From NCBI RefSeq assembly GCF_039545035.1, contig NZ_BAABRO010000011.1:124001-188000 (forward strand): DNA of 64,000 bases, written 5' to 3'. A program made the position numbers and the translations under genes. Below are positions 1-8,827 of the stretch, one piece after another. Below the pieces are notes generated by a model. The model worked only from the letters and a program-made list of their open reading frames with translations. It made no database searches and was not told the DNA's origin. This DNA comes from Novipirellula caenicola. GTDB lineage: Bacteria; Planctomycetota; Planctomycetia; Pirellulales; Pirellulaceae. Within the stretch, counting starts at the first letter, position 1. Each line of letters starts with the position of its first letter.

Positions 1-2
1 GT

Positions 3-821
3 TTGCTGATGTTGTTGGTCGTGACGACGGCATCGCTGCGTGCAGACGATTTGCCGGTTGCCGACGAGGCGATCCAAGCGGAGATGTTCGCCGCAATGGA
101 TGCTGGACAGATCGACGTCAAATTCATTCCGATCAATGCAACCAAGGCCAATGTGTTGGTCAAGAATTTGACTGACAAACCGATGAACCTCAAGTTGCCC
201 GCTGCGTTCGCTGGCGTGCCTGTGCTTGCCCAATTTGGTGGCGGCATGGGTGGCATGGGCGGCGGTGGCATGGGCGGCATGGGGGGTGGCATGGGCGGCG
301 GCATGGGGGGCGGCGGTGGTCAAGCCATGGGCGGCGGCATGGGCGGCGGCGGTATGGGTGGCGGCGGCATGGGTGGTATGGGAGGCGGCGGCATGGGCGG
401 CATGGGCGGCTTCCAACGCATTGCCCCCGAACGTGTCAAAAAACTCTCTGTCGTGACCGTCTGTCTCGAACATGGCAAGCCCGACCCGAATCCAAAGATG
501 GCTTACAAAATCGTTCCCATCGAACAGTTCACCGACAGCCCGAAGGTGCGTTTGGTCTGTGAAGCACTCGGCAACGGCTTGGTCACTCAGAACACCGCTC
601 AAGCAGCCGCTTGGCATTTGACGGACAACATGTCATGGGCCCAATTGGCACAGAAAAATCGCGTCGAAAGCAAGTACACCGGTACGATTCGCTGGTTCTC
701 GCCGTTTGAATTGAAGACCGCGATGCTGGTGGTGCAAGAGATCGATCGGATCGTTAGCAGCAACGACGAATACGCAAAACAAAGTGATGCCGACGCCTCG
801 CTGGCGGACGACCCTAGCTAA
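3..821 (+). CDS. Secreted Gly/Met-rich repeat protein, 5' truncated by window edge
   Basis: The frame is open to the left edge; the first in-frame codon is a TTG at 3 and the hydrophobic stretch ending ASLRADD looks like the second half of a signal peptide, so the true start lies outside the window. After a short ordered region (residues 17-78 of the visible part) comes a low-complexity block of GGGMGGMGG-type units at about residues 79-137, followed by an ordered C-terminal domain rich in beta-like sequence. Function is unknown. It is probably exported. A strong terminator hairpin follows directly. Codon periodicity outside the repeat and the sharp domain boundaries support a real gene; only the N-terminus is missing. 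Confidence 0.75.
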   Translation: MLMLLVVTTASLRADDLPVADEAIQAEMFAAMDAGQIDVKFIPINATKANVLVKNLTDKPMNLKLPAAFAGVPVLAQFGGGMGGMGGGGMGGMGGGMGGGMGGGGGQAMGGGMGGGGMGGGGMGGMGGGGMGGMGGFQRIAPERVKKLSVVTVCLEHGKPDPNPKMAYKIVPIEQFTDSPKVRLVCEALGNGLVTQNTAQAAAWHLTDNMSWAQLAQKNRVESKYTGTIRWFSPFELKTAMLVVQEIDRIVSSNDEYAKQSDADASLADDPS

Positions 822-853
822 ACGGTCGAGATTCCTCAGTGAATAACGCAACA

Positions 854-882
854 ACGCGAGACGATTTCGTCTTGCGTTTTTT
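854..882 (+). terminator. Rho-independent terminator after the Gly/Met-rich gene
   Basis: A 10 bp stem (CGCGAGACGA paired with TCGTCTTGCG, one G-T pair) is followed by six T residues, 34 bases after the stop codon of the first gene. Confidence 0.75.
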
Positions 883-927
883 CGTGCGCGGACACAATAT
901 GCAAGCTCCTCAGGGGGTAAAAATGAA

Positions 928-1764
928 TCAATCCGGAATCCAGAGTTTGCTGCCGCTAACATCCGAGACGGCTTGGCCGCCCGCCGTTTGACGACGCGCC
1001 TTGATGCGAACGTAGGGAGCGATGAATTGGGCGCGGTGTGCGAACGAGCCCGCCGCCGCATCGCGTTTGGCATGAACGGGTTCGACCAAATCCTCGACCG
1101 AAAATCCGGCGCGACACATGCCGCCAATGATCTGTTCCCAGCGGTGCAGGAACTCAACGGCTCCGCTTTCGCGTAATCGATTTGCGGTTGCCGAAGCGTT
1201 TTTGGGTGGCGGCACCGGCGTGTCGCGGTAATAGGTGTGTTCGAAGCAATACGACCCGTTGGCGGTCGCCTCGGGACTCGCCTGCAGCGAGACGGGATTC
1301 TTGTGCTGGCTAATGTACAGGCCGCCAGGACGCAGCACGCGGGCAACTTGCTCGAACACAACGCCGATGTTGCGGACGTAACAGGTGCTGACTGGTTGAG
1401 CGACGATGTCAAATTCTGCCGGTCTTAGCATCGACAGATCTTCCATCGTCGTTTCCAAAATACGCAGCGAAAGGCTGCGTGCGGCAGCGACTTGGCGATC
1501 CAGCTCCAGCATGGCGGGGCTGAGGTCGACGACCGTCACCTCGGCTCCGGCAGCCGCGTACAGCGAACTTTGCCTGCCACCGCCCGCTGCCAAACACAGC
1601 ACACGCAACCCTTTGATTGATTTTCCGAGCCATCCGAGCGGATCGAGCGTCTTGAGGGGATCGGCCAATTCGCTGTCTTTAGCGGGCTGGCAAAGCGGGT
1701 TTCTCGCGTCCGCCATCGCGTCATAAGTCTTGCGGTTGGCACGCAGGATCTCGTCGTGGTTCAT
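928..1764 (-). CDS. Class I SAM-dependent methyltransferase
   Basis: 278 residues. Motif I (LCLAAGGGRQS, about residues 55-65) and the following acidic VVDLS fit the SAM-binding Rossmann fold, as does the later LRPGGLYIS segment typical of motif III of small-molecule methyltransferases. The acceptor cannot be told from sequence. The N-terminal part (MNHDEILRANRKTYD) resembles methyltransferases annotated only as class I SAM-dependent. It is convergent with the Gly/Met-rich gene and separated from it by the terminator, so it is probably transcribed alone. The family is clear; the substrate is unknown. Confidence 0.85.
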   Translation of the reverse strand: MNHDEILRANRKTYDAMADARNPLCQPAKDSELADPLKTLDPLGWLGKSIKGLRVLCLAAGGGRQSSLYAAAGAEVTVVDLSPAMLELDRQVAAARSLSLRILETTMEDLSMLRPAEFDIVAQPVSTCYVRNIGVVFEQVARVLRPGGLYISQHKNPVSLQASPEATANGSYCFEHTYYRDTPVPPPKNASATANRLRESGAVEFLHRWEQIIGGMCRAGFSVEDLVEPVHAKRDAAAGSFAHRAQFIAPYVRIKARRQTAGGQAVSDVSGSKLWIPD

Positions 1765-2276
1765 TTAAAGCGTTTTGGGGGGGAAATTGGAAAACGAGGG
1801 CTGACGCCCAATGCCAGCTAGATTGGCACCGTACGGATGGTTTTCATAGCCGAGAGTGGCAGGTGATCCGGTAAATTTCGAACGTTTTTTCCCGCTGCAA
1901 CCGGACGGCTCGCTCCGCGGACGCCGTCTAAGCGATGCATTCGTATGCCGCTACTAGCGTTGTGTGACAAACCCGCGGTGCAGCAGCGGAGGGAGGCGTC
2001 TTGGTCATTCGTGGGGGGGCTGGGTCGTATTACCAGCCCGTCTGGTCCATTTCCCCTTTCGGACAGTGAGGAATCCGAACGCAGTTCCAGGGCAGACGTA
2101 CTCAGCAAAATTTCGCTAAAAAGACGAAATACACGTGCTTTTGGTGCATCGTCAGATCGATTCTGGTAGGTTTCTGTTGCGAAACAGGGAACTTTGCTTG
2201 CTGATACAGCATCGGATCGGATATGGAAAGCCAGGACGACTTTCAGAGCCTGCAAAGATTTATGGTCTAAAGAACT
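1765..2276. other. Intergenic region with one copy of a dispersed repeat
   Basis: 512 bases between two divergent genes. It holds copy 1 of a dispersed repeat (1873-1920). The remaining sequence should contain promoters for both genes, but I see no clear boxes. The minus-strand ORF across it is not convincing because it runs through the repeat. Confidence 0.5.
1873..1920 (+). repeat. Dispersed intergenic repeat family A, copy 1
   Basis: The sequence AAATTTCGAACGTTTT followed by CGCTGCAACCGGACGGCTCGC matches the reverse complement of 22960-23012 and part of 4486-4565 with few differences. The inner part can fold on itself (GCCGC/GCGGC blocks). Confidence 0.65.
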
Positions 2277-3587
2277 ATGTCTGTACCCAAAGATATCCTC
2301 GATTCACTGCTGAGCGCCTACATGGATGACGCGCTGAGTGCTGACGAACGCGCACGCGTCCAGCAGATGCTGCGTGATGATCCGAACGTCGCCAGTGAAC
2401 TCGAGCAATTGATCCAGCTGCGTGAATCGCTGCGTCAGATCCGCGACGAAGATCGCAATGTCACGTTGCCAGCGAATTTTGCCCAATCGGTGATCGAGGC
2501 GACAGTCGCTCGTGGTCGCGCCGAAGGTCTAAGTGATGACCACCCGGTGATGCGATTGTCCGAGCAACCCAGTCCGATGGTCACACGTGAACGCGCTTCG
2601 GTATGGCGAATCGTGGCACCGCTTGCGGCGATTGCCGCCTCGCTTGCGATTGCATTTTTTGCGACCCGTCCTGGTGTCGATGTCGACCCGGTGGCGTTGA
2701 TTGACCCCGAAATTGACCAGGTCGCGACCGCAGAGGATTTGAGCCCGAGCCCGAGTCCCGAGATTGCAGCGAACCCTGATTCGATGATTGCCGATGCATC
2801 CGGCGACAACAAAATCAAGCCGGAAACGACCATGGATGCCGTGTCATCGGACAACGCGCCGGCGACGATTGCATCCACGGATCCCGGTAGCGTCGCGATC
2901 AAAGAATCCGACCACGATTCGAGTAGCAACGATGCTGTGATCAAACAGACGGAAATGAAAATTGCTTCGGTCACCCCGAATCCAGATTCGATGGACTCCG
3001 AAGCTGCGATCAAACGTCACGACGACAAACCCGCGACCGCCGATGTGGTCGCGATCAAAGCGATGTTGGTGCTCGATGTTCGCCGCACGATGGACGGCCG
3101 CAATACGCGTGCGGTTGAAACGGCGATGGAGTTGACTGGGATCGATTCGGCTAGCCGTAAAGCGGTTGGCGAGAAAGTCGTTCGTTTTGCCAAAGAGAAC
3201 CAAGCGGATGACGAGAGTGCAAGTTCCGCGAGCGTGTTGTACTTGGAAGCGCCCGCAAAGCAGCTCGATCAATTCATTCTGCGTTTGATTGCCGATGAAC
3301 AAGGGATCGAATCGGTCAGCATGACGATCGCCAACGATCCTCCGTTGGTCGCGATGATCCAATCGCTTCGTGACGTCGATCCAACGACGGTCACGCATTC
3401 GACATCGTGGCAATTGGATGCGGGAGTCAACGGGAACAATGCGTTGGCAAGCCACTTGAGCGATCGCCCGTATGTTCGACTCAATTCGGCAACCGCGAAC
3501 ATGGCGGTGGCGGGCAGCGTCGACGAAAGCGGTTCAGCGTCGACATCGTCCGACATCATCGGCCGCGTGCTTGTGATCGTTCGCTAA
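2277..3587 (+). CDS. Anti-sigma-factor-like single-pass membrane protein
   Basis: 436 residues. Residues 1-80 read like the cytoplasmic helical domain of anti-sigma factors (LLSAYMDDALSADERARV, then LRDDPNVASELEQL). A membrane segment follows at about residues 106-124 (APLAAIAASLAIAFFAT), then a long Asp/Ser/Thr-rich linker and a C-terminal region with beta-strand-like sequence. No zinc-binding HxxxCxxC is seen, so it is not a classical ZAS protein. No sigma factor gene is adjacent, which makes it an orphan of its kind. The stop codon overlaps the stop of the convergent glycosyltransferase gene by three bases. The anti-sigma assignment is inference from the N-terminus and topology. Confidence 0.7.
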   Translation: MSVPKDILDSLLSAYMDDALSADERARVQQMLRDDPNVASELEQLIQLRESLRQIRDEDRNVTLPANFAQSVIEATVARGRAEGLSDDHPVMRLSEQPSPMVTRERASVWRIVAPLAAIAASLAIAFFATRPGVDVDPVALIDPEIDQVATAEDLSPSPSPEIAANPDSMIADASGDNKIKPETTMDAVSSDNAPATIASTDPGSVAIKESDHDSSSNDAVIKQTEMKIASVTPNPDSMDSEAAIKRHDDKPATADVVAIKAMLVLDVRRTMDGRNTRAVETAMELTGIDSASRKAVGEKVVRFAKENQADDESASSASVLYLEAPAKQLDQFILRLIADEQGIESVSMTIANDPPLVAMIQSLRDVDPTTVTHSTSWQLDAGVNGNNALASHLSDRPYVRLNSATANMAVAGSVDESGSASTSSDIIGRVLVIVR

Positions 3588-4324
3588 GCACACGCTTTGC
3601 TGGACAAACGGGCGATCTTTGCTCGGTACATCGCGCGATTGAATTCACGCGAGACTTTTTCAAGCGTCAAACTTCGCTTCTTTCCGACGCCGATCGTGCT
3701 GCCACCAAGTTCGGTCGTCAAGTCGCGGATTCCCGATGGATCAAGCGTCAACAAACGGACGTCGGTAATCCAGTGCATCTGTAACGTTGTGTCGACCGGT
3801 CGGTCGAACGTCTCGGTCGCTCGCAGTAGCTTTTTAGCTGCCAAGCGGGTGACCCATTGCCCCGACGTGCGGAGTGGGGTCACCGTGGGCAGTAACATGC
3901 GGTGAGGTCCGCGGGATGACAGCGAGATCACATCACGAGGCACTTTTCGCACGGGAAGCTGAACGTACGAGTCCTTCGGTGCGTGGCCGCGAACAAATTC
4001 AATCGCACTTTGAAACTGATCGCCGTCGACTAGCACGTCGTCCTCGAGAATTAGCGCCGCGTCGAGTTCGCTATCGAGAATTTTTTGCCAAGCGTTGCGG
4101 TGGCTTAAGAAACAGCCAATTTCGCCTCGACGCAGGGCAAAGGGATAGCGGGGCTGGTGAACATGGCGTTGGTAACAGGCGGCCACTTCGGCGTCGCTCA
4201 TTTGGCTGCCATCAACCGCCGGCAGAATCTCTGCCTCCATCGGCAATTGACTTAGCAATGATTTCGCATGCTCAAACCGAGTCGTGGCCCGTTCCAGACT
4301 GATGACGAATGCACGTGCCAACAT
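3584..4324 (-). CDS. Glycosyltransferase family 25 (LPS-type) protein
   Basis: 246 residues, the normal length for GT25. The start AFVISLERATTR matches the family N-terminus, and GEIGCFLSHRNAWQKI with the acidic ILEDDV at about residues 93-96 is the family signature, the DD being the nucleotide-sugar/metal site. Family members transfer galactose or similar sugars in lipooligosaccharide or glycan synthesis. There is no signal peptide, so it acts in the cytoplasm. No other glycan genes are close, so its acceptor is open. Confidence 0.88.
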   Translation of the reverse strand: MLARAFVISLERATTRFEHAKSLLSQLPMEAEILPAVDGSQMSDAEVAACYQRHVHQPRYPFALRRGEIGCFLSHRNAWQKILDSELDAALILEDDVLVDGDQFQSAIEFVRGHAPKDSYVQLPVRKVPRDVISLSSRGPHRMLLPTVTPLRTSGQWVTRLAAKKLLRATETFDRPVDTTLQMHWITDVRLLTLDPSGIRDLTTELGGSTIGVGKKRSLTLEKVSREFNRAMYRAKIARLSSKACA

Positions 4325-4637
4325 GGTGGTTCTCGCGAGGAAGGAAGCTTAATGTCACGGTGGAAACGCCCGCGGGCAAAATCCACACTCGCAGATAGCA
4401 GAACGAGCCGGCGGATCGCAAGTCCAGAATTATTGACTAGGTTCGCCCGATGCCATTGATTCGGGCGCCAGCCGGGTGTTTTTTATAGCGGAGCGGCGCG
4501 AGCCGCCCGGTCAAAATCGAACGTTTTACTTCACTCGCCGCAACCAGACGGGCCACGCGTCGCAAACGCTACCCAAAGGAGATGGCATTGGAGGTTCGTC
4601 GACGGAGTGAACGTTGACTGTGGGGGCTGATTGTTGC
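4325..4637. other. Intergenic region with composite dispersed repeat
   Basis: 313 bases upstream of the GT25 gene and downstream of the receiver-domain gene, both on the minus strand. About a quarter of it is copy 2 of repeat family A (4486-4565). A small inverted repeat (TTCGGGCG near 4460) precedes it. No gene is seen. Confidence 0.5.
4486..4565. repeat. Dispersed intergenic repeat family A, copy 2 (composite, inverted halves)
   Basis: The first half (TAGCGGAGCGGCGCGAGCC) matches the start of copy 3 in the same orientation. The second half (ATCGAACGTTTTAC then CTCGCCGCAACCAGACGGG) matches copies 1 and 3 in the opposite orientation. The element therefore looks like two partial copies fused head to head. 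Confidence 0.6.
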
Positions 4638-5123
4638 CTACAGCGTGATCCATCCCAATCGGCTCGGTTTGCTGCCGCGGCGGCGATGGGCGGCAATCAG
4701 CGACGGCATCCACAGCAGGTGATCGACCACCGCTAGCAAGGCGTTGGGGTCGATCGGTTTAAACAGACATCGCGTGGGGACCTTCATCGCTTCGGCTTTT
4801 TTCTCGAGTCCCGCCCAGCGGTTTTCGGCGATCATGACCACCGATAGTGCGTCGTAGCCTGGGATTTGCCGCATGCTTTCGATCGATTCCAGTACCGCGG
4901 CGGCATCATCGGCGACGTCCCACAGCACCAAATCCTGATTCCCCATCTTCAATGCTTCGATCGCCGAATCGGCGGTCCGGGCACAAATGCACTGGTAGCC
5001 ACGCGAATGCATCACCCCTGCAGTGGCGATTAACGACAGCGGGCTGGGGTCGACCACGACGATCGAAGCTTGTTTTTTGGATGCTTCGGCGGGCGAGTCG
5101 TGGCGAAAATCGGGGCCGTGCAT
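4638..5123 (-). CDS. Response-regulator receiver-domain protein
   Basis: 161 residues with a single receiver (REC) fold. The acidic pair begins at VVVDPSP (one Asp kept), the phospho-acceptor position is the Asp in DLVLWDVAD, and the conserved Lys is in CLFKPID. A C-terminal basic tail of about 25 residues replaces an output domain, so it probably works by protein contact, as CheY-like proteins do. No histidine kinase gene is near. The N-terminal acidic patch is weaker than usual (VDPS rather than DDE), so the regulator may be only partly canonical. Confidence 0.8.
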   Translation of the reverse strand: MHGPDFRHDSPAEASKKQASIVVVDPSPLSLIATAGVMHSRGYQCICARTADSAIEALKMGNQDLVLWDVADDAAAVLESIESMRQIPGYDALSVVMIAENRWAGLEKKAEAMKVPTRCLFKPIDPNALLAVVDHLLWMPSLIAAHRRRGSKPSRLGWITL

Positions 5124-5345
5124 GGGGCACTCGGATGGGTGGAAAGCGAGAGATTAGTGAGCGTTCGTCATGCCTTAGCAATACCGAGATTGGGTTCTGC
5201 GAATCAAGATCGCTATCGTGGTTGCGTAAAACCCGATTCGTACCGACAATTCTCGCCAAGTCGATGACTGTCGATTCCTTTCAAAAGCGAAGATCAGCTC
5301 GCTTGATCTTCCGACCCTTTCTGTCCTGTCCACTTTGAACCACTG

Positions 5346-6935
5346 ATGAATCAAACACCCGATCCCGCACCGAATGCTTCCGGCGAAGACGCTACCGACC
5401 CACGCGTGGCTCGCCGAAACAAATTGAATCAGCTCGTCGAGCGAGGCATCGATCCGTACGGCAGTCGATTTGACGATCGAAAATTGATTTCCCAGTGCCG
5501 TGAACTGGCCGATCAGGTCAAATTTGTGACCAAGGACGGCAAGACCCTCGATCTGCCCGATTTCGACGCGGGGGATGTCGATTACCGTCAATGGAAAACC
5601 GACAACGGACCGGGCGAAGAAGTCGGCCCGAAGGTGCGAGTCGCTGGCCGGATCATGCTGGCTCGGCCCACCGGAAAGCTGATCTTTCTGAATCTGAAGG
5701 ATTGGACCGGAAACATCCAAATCTTCATCGGCAAGAACCAGGTGGGCGAAGAGGATTTCGACCTCGCCAAACTCTTTGACCTCGGTGACCTCGTGGGGGC
5801 CGAAGGACGACTGGGCCGAACCAACACGGGTGAATTGACCGTGTTCGCAGAGAAATTGTTCTTCTTGACCAAAATGCTCGAGCCGGCACCGGAAAAGCAT
5901 GCCGGTTTGACCAATCCGGATCTGCGTCAGCGGATGCGTTACGCCGACCTCGCGTTCAATGATGGCGTGATCGACACGTTTTTGAATCGCACGCGGATTG
6001 TCAAGTCGATCCGGCAGACGCTCGACAATGATGGGTTCTGTGAAGTCGAAGGACCGACGCTGCACACGATTCCCGGTGGCGCAGCGGCACGTCCCTTTAT
6101 GACGCATCACAATGCGTTGGACATGAAATTGTACATGCGGATCGCGCTCGAATTGCACTTGAAGCGTTTGATGGTCGGCGGCATGGAACGTGTCTATGAA
6201 CTCGGGCGAGTGTATCGCAACGAAGGCCTCAGCCCGCGACATAATCCTGAGTTCACGATGTTGGAACTGTACCAAGCGTACGGCGACTACGAGTCGATGA
6301 TGGATTTGACCGAGCAAATTATTGGCGATGCAATCCAAGCCACCGGAGGCGATTACAAGCGTGAATTCGATGGCAAGATGGTCGACTTTACCCCGCCGTT
6401 CCAGCGTGCGACCTATGCCGAATTGTTCCAAAAAGCGACCGGCATCGATCCCACCGACGACGAAGGCGTGATGGCATACGCCAAGAAGTTAAAGCTGGAA
6501 ACTGCGAACAAGCACTCTGACGTGATTCGCAACGAAATCTTTGAAGAGAAGGTCGAAGATTCGCTCGAAGGTCCGATCTTTGTGATCGATTATCCGGCCA
6601 GCATCTGCCCGCTCACCAAACGCAAACGAGACAATCCCGAGATTGCCGAGCGATTTGAATTGTTTGTGTTGGGGATGGAAGTTGCCAACGCTTACACCGA
6701 GCTGAATGATCCTGATTTGCAACAAGAGCTATTCGAGACTCAATTGCAGGGGCAAGAGGAAGAGGATTCGATGGCGAAGATGGACCACGATTTCGTCCGT
6801 GCGCTGCGTTACGCCATGCCGCCCGCGGGCGGGCTTGGCATCGGCATCGACCGTTTGGTGATGTTGTTGACCGGACAACGCTCGATTCGCGACGTGATCC
6901 TGTTCCCGGTCCTGCGTCCCGAAACCAACGAATAG
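5346..6935 (+). CDS. lysS: Lysyl-tRNA synthetase, class II
   Basis: 529 residues, charging tRNA-Lys with lysine. An N-terminal OB-fold anticodon-binding domain (about residues 90-195, GRIMLARPTGKLIFLNLKD) is followed by the class II catalytic core: motif 2 at GRVYRNEGLSPRHNPEF and motif 3 at GLGIGIDRLVML. The HNPEFTMLE block is the usual lysine-binding signature. The N-terminus is slightly longer than in E. coli. The start was chosen at the ATG at 5346, which begins MNQTPDP; no strong ribosome-binding site is seen. It is flanked by minus-strand genes and stands alone. Confidence 0.97.
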   Translation: MNQTPDPAPNASGEDATDPRVARRNKLNQLVERGIDPYGSRFDDRKLISQCRELADQVKFVTKDGKTLDLPDFDAGDVDYRQWKTDNGPGEEVGPKVRVAGRIMLARPTGKLIFLNLKDWTGNIQIFIGKNQVGEEDFDLAKLFDLGDLVGAEGRLGRTNTGELTVFAEKLFFLTKMLEPAPEKHAGLTNPDLRQRMRYADLAFNDGVIDTFLNRTRIVKSIRQTLDNDGFCEVEGPTLHTIPGGAAARPFMTHHNALDMKLYMRIALELHLKRLMVGGMERVYELGRVYRNEGLSPRHNPEFTMLELYQAYGDYESMMDLTEQIIGDAIQATGGDYKREFDGKMVDFTPPFQRATYAELFQKATGIDPTDDEGVMAYAKKLKLETANKHSDVIRNEIFEEKVEDSLEGPIFVIDYPASICPLTKRKRDNPEIAERFELFVLGMEVANAYTELNDPDLQQELFETQLQGQEEEDSMAKMDHDFVRALRYAMPPAGGLGIGIDRLVMLLTGQRSIRDVILFPVLRPETNE

Positions 6936-6948
6936 GCGATGCCGCCCA

Positions 6949-6980
6949 CGATTGTCGCTCGGCTTTCCAAGCCGATTGCG
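6949..6980 (+). repeat. Hairpin repeat shared with the 59.7-60.2 kb tandem repeat
   Basis: ATTGTCGCTCGGCTTTCCAAGCCGATTGCG is cut here to its key parts: ATTGTCGC, a 7 bp stem TCGGCTT/AAGCCGA with loop TCC, then TTGCG. The same element begins each unit of the tandem repeat at 59721, 59964 and 60186. Here it lies 15 bases behind the lysS stop codon; it could act as an mRNA 3' hairpin but has no T-run. Confidence 0.6.
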
Positions 6981-7135
6981 AGCATCAAATTTGACCCTTG
7001 ATGCAAGGGCGATGTGATTTTATCGGCCGGACCAAGTCGCAATGGTGACGCAGATCCGGCGACCGAAGCAGAGCTCTCGATCATCGTTGCCGCCAAAACG
7101 GAACCACGCTATCGCTTGCGAAATTGTGACTCCGA

Positions 7136-8827
7136 TTATCGTCTTTCGGCTTGCAATTCCTCGGCCAATCGTTCGCGGAAAATCTTGCTGTTGTGCCGGA
7201 TATCGACCGGCAATGGCGTGCGGCGAATGATGATCTCTTCGATCCGGCGTGTGATCGGATTGCGAGCGGCTAATTCGAGTAGTTCCTTGCGAAGACTTTC
7301 CGCGTCGGCAATCGGTTTGCCGTTGTTTTGCCGGCAATCTATGGTCTCAATCATCACCACCGGCGTTTGGTTGGGACGTTCGCCGCGGGCGACGAGCGCC
7401 GAACGGTAAACGCGAGGATGCGAGTTGAAGATCGATTCGCAGGGGATCGTGAACAGCGTGCGATTACCCGCTTCGATCCGATGGGCTTTGCGGCCACAGA
7501 ACCAGAATCGATCTCGCGAGTCCAAGTAGCCGACGTCGCCCATACGATGCCAAACGCGGTCGCCATCGTGAATTTTGTGCATCACATTTTGATCGGATCG
7601 GACGACGTACTCGGTGGTCACCATTGGCCCGGAAACCATCAGTTCACCAATTTTGCCCTGCGGCATTTCTTCGGTCTCGTCGATCTGAGTCATCGGACCG
7701 TCATTGATTTTGATCACACGCCACTGGACTCCTTCAAATCGGGTGCCGACGCAAACCCCTTTGCCTTTGGCCGCAGCAGGTCCCGTTTCGGCAATCACTT
7801 CGCGTGATTCGATCGAGGCGATTGGAAGCGCTTCGGTCGCCCCATAAGGGGTGACAATATTGACTTCGGGATCGAGCAAACTGCGAAGCTTGGTCAGCGT
7901 TGCGGCGGGAACCGGGGCTCCGGCCGACAACACACGCCGAAGCGTTGGAAACGGTTGCTCGACTTTGTTGGCTTCGCACCAACGGACGACCGTGTTCCAA
8001 AGGGCGGGCGATCCAAACGCTTGGTCGACTTCCCACTGCGTCGCAGCTTCAATGAGCCGTTGCGGATTCACATCAGCGGGGCGTGTGGGATCCATGTCGG
8101 GGATAATCGTGGTCACCCCCATCACTGCATCGAACAATCCGAACAGTGGAAAACAGGCCAAGTCCCGTGAACCGCGATGAATGTCATAGCGCTCGCGAAT
8201 CCGGTCGATTTGTGCATGAAACGTACCGTGGGTGTACAACACCCCTTTGGGCGGCCCGGTGCTGCCGGTGGTAAAGATGATTGCCGCCGCGTCGGTTCGC
8301 TCGACTGTCGGCAGGATGTCGCCGGACGCTTCTCGGCCTCGCTTGGCAATTTGATCAAGCGTTTGTCCGCCCCACAGCCAGCGTTTGCCGACCGTGACGT
8401 TCCATTTGGCTTGCGGGAAACGGCTGCGTAGCACGCTGCGAATCGCTTGGGCTTTGGGGATGCCGACAAACCCATCGGGACGAGACTCGCTGAGACATTT
8501 CACCAAATGTTTGCGGCCGATACCGGGATCGATCAAGATCGCGACCACGCCGGCTTTCAACAACGCAAAGACAAGTTCGATAAACTGGCCGCCGAACGGG
8601 ACCAGCATCGCCAATCGCATGCCCGGTTTGACGCCCCAAGCGATTAGCCCGCGAGCGATTTCGTCACTGCGTTGGTCGAGGTTCTCGAAAGTCGTCAGTT
8701 CATACTGACGCAATCCATCGGATCGCGGAGGCCCGCTTGGTTCGGCAATCGCAATCCCGCCTGGTGACAAGCTGCGGATGATTCGCAAACGGGCGGCGAC
8801 GTTACCATCTTTGACTTGGCTGGTCAT
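7136..8827 (-). CDS. AMP-forming acyl ligase, OleC-like (beta-lactone synthetase family)
   Basis: 563 residues of the ANL superfamily. The adenylation P-loop FTTGSTGPPKGV lies at about residues 203-214, the YGATEALP motif (A5) near 340, and a hinge/lid region WFCGRKAHRIE near 450. The segment CFPLFGLFDAVMG followed by DPTRPADVNPQ is typical of OleC proteins, which turn beta-hydroxy acids into beta-lactones in head-to-head hydrocarbon synthesis; the same family is often annotated as fatty-acid-CoA ligase. OleA, OleB and OleD are not in the window. Its ATG overlaps the stop of the ATP-grasp gene (ATGA, 8824-8827), so it is translated from the mch transcript. Family call is good; the exact reaction is inferred. 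Confidence 0.82.
   Translation of the reverse strand: MTSQVKDGNVAARLRIIRSLSPGGIAIAEPSGPPRSDGLRQYELTTFENLDQRSDEIARGLIAWGVKPGMRLAMLVPFGGQFIELVFALLKAGVVAILIDPGIGRKHLVKCLSESRPDGFVGIPKAQAIRSVLRSRFPQAKWNVTVGKRWLWGGQTLDQIAKRGREASGDILPTVERTDAAAIIFTTGSTGPPKGVLYTHGTFHAQIDRIRERYDIHRGSRDLACFPLFGLFDAVMGVTTIIPDMDPTRPADVNPQRLIEAATQWEVDQAFGSPALWNTVVRWCEANKVEQPFPTLRRVLSAGAPVPAATLTKLRSLLDPEVNIVTPYGATEALPIASIESREVIAETGPAAAKGKGVCVGTRFEGVQWRVIKINDGPMTQIDETEEMPQGKIGELMVSGPMVTTEYVVRSDQNVMHKIHDGDRVWHRMGDVGYLDSRDRFWFCGRKAHRIEAGNRTLFTIPCESIFNSHPRVYRSALVARGERPNQTPVVMIETIDCRQNNGKPIADAESLRKELLELAARNPITRRIEEIIIRRTPLPVDIRHNSKIFRERLAEELQAERR

Noticed and set aside
226-456. Ala/Trp-rich ORF inside the Gly/Met-rich gene
   Set aside because: It is a frame shadow of the GGC/ATG repeats.
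1818-2255. Minus-strand ORF in the first gap
   Set aside because: It reads through dispersed repeat A and has no homology-like segments.
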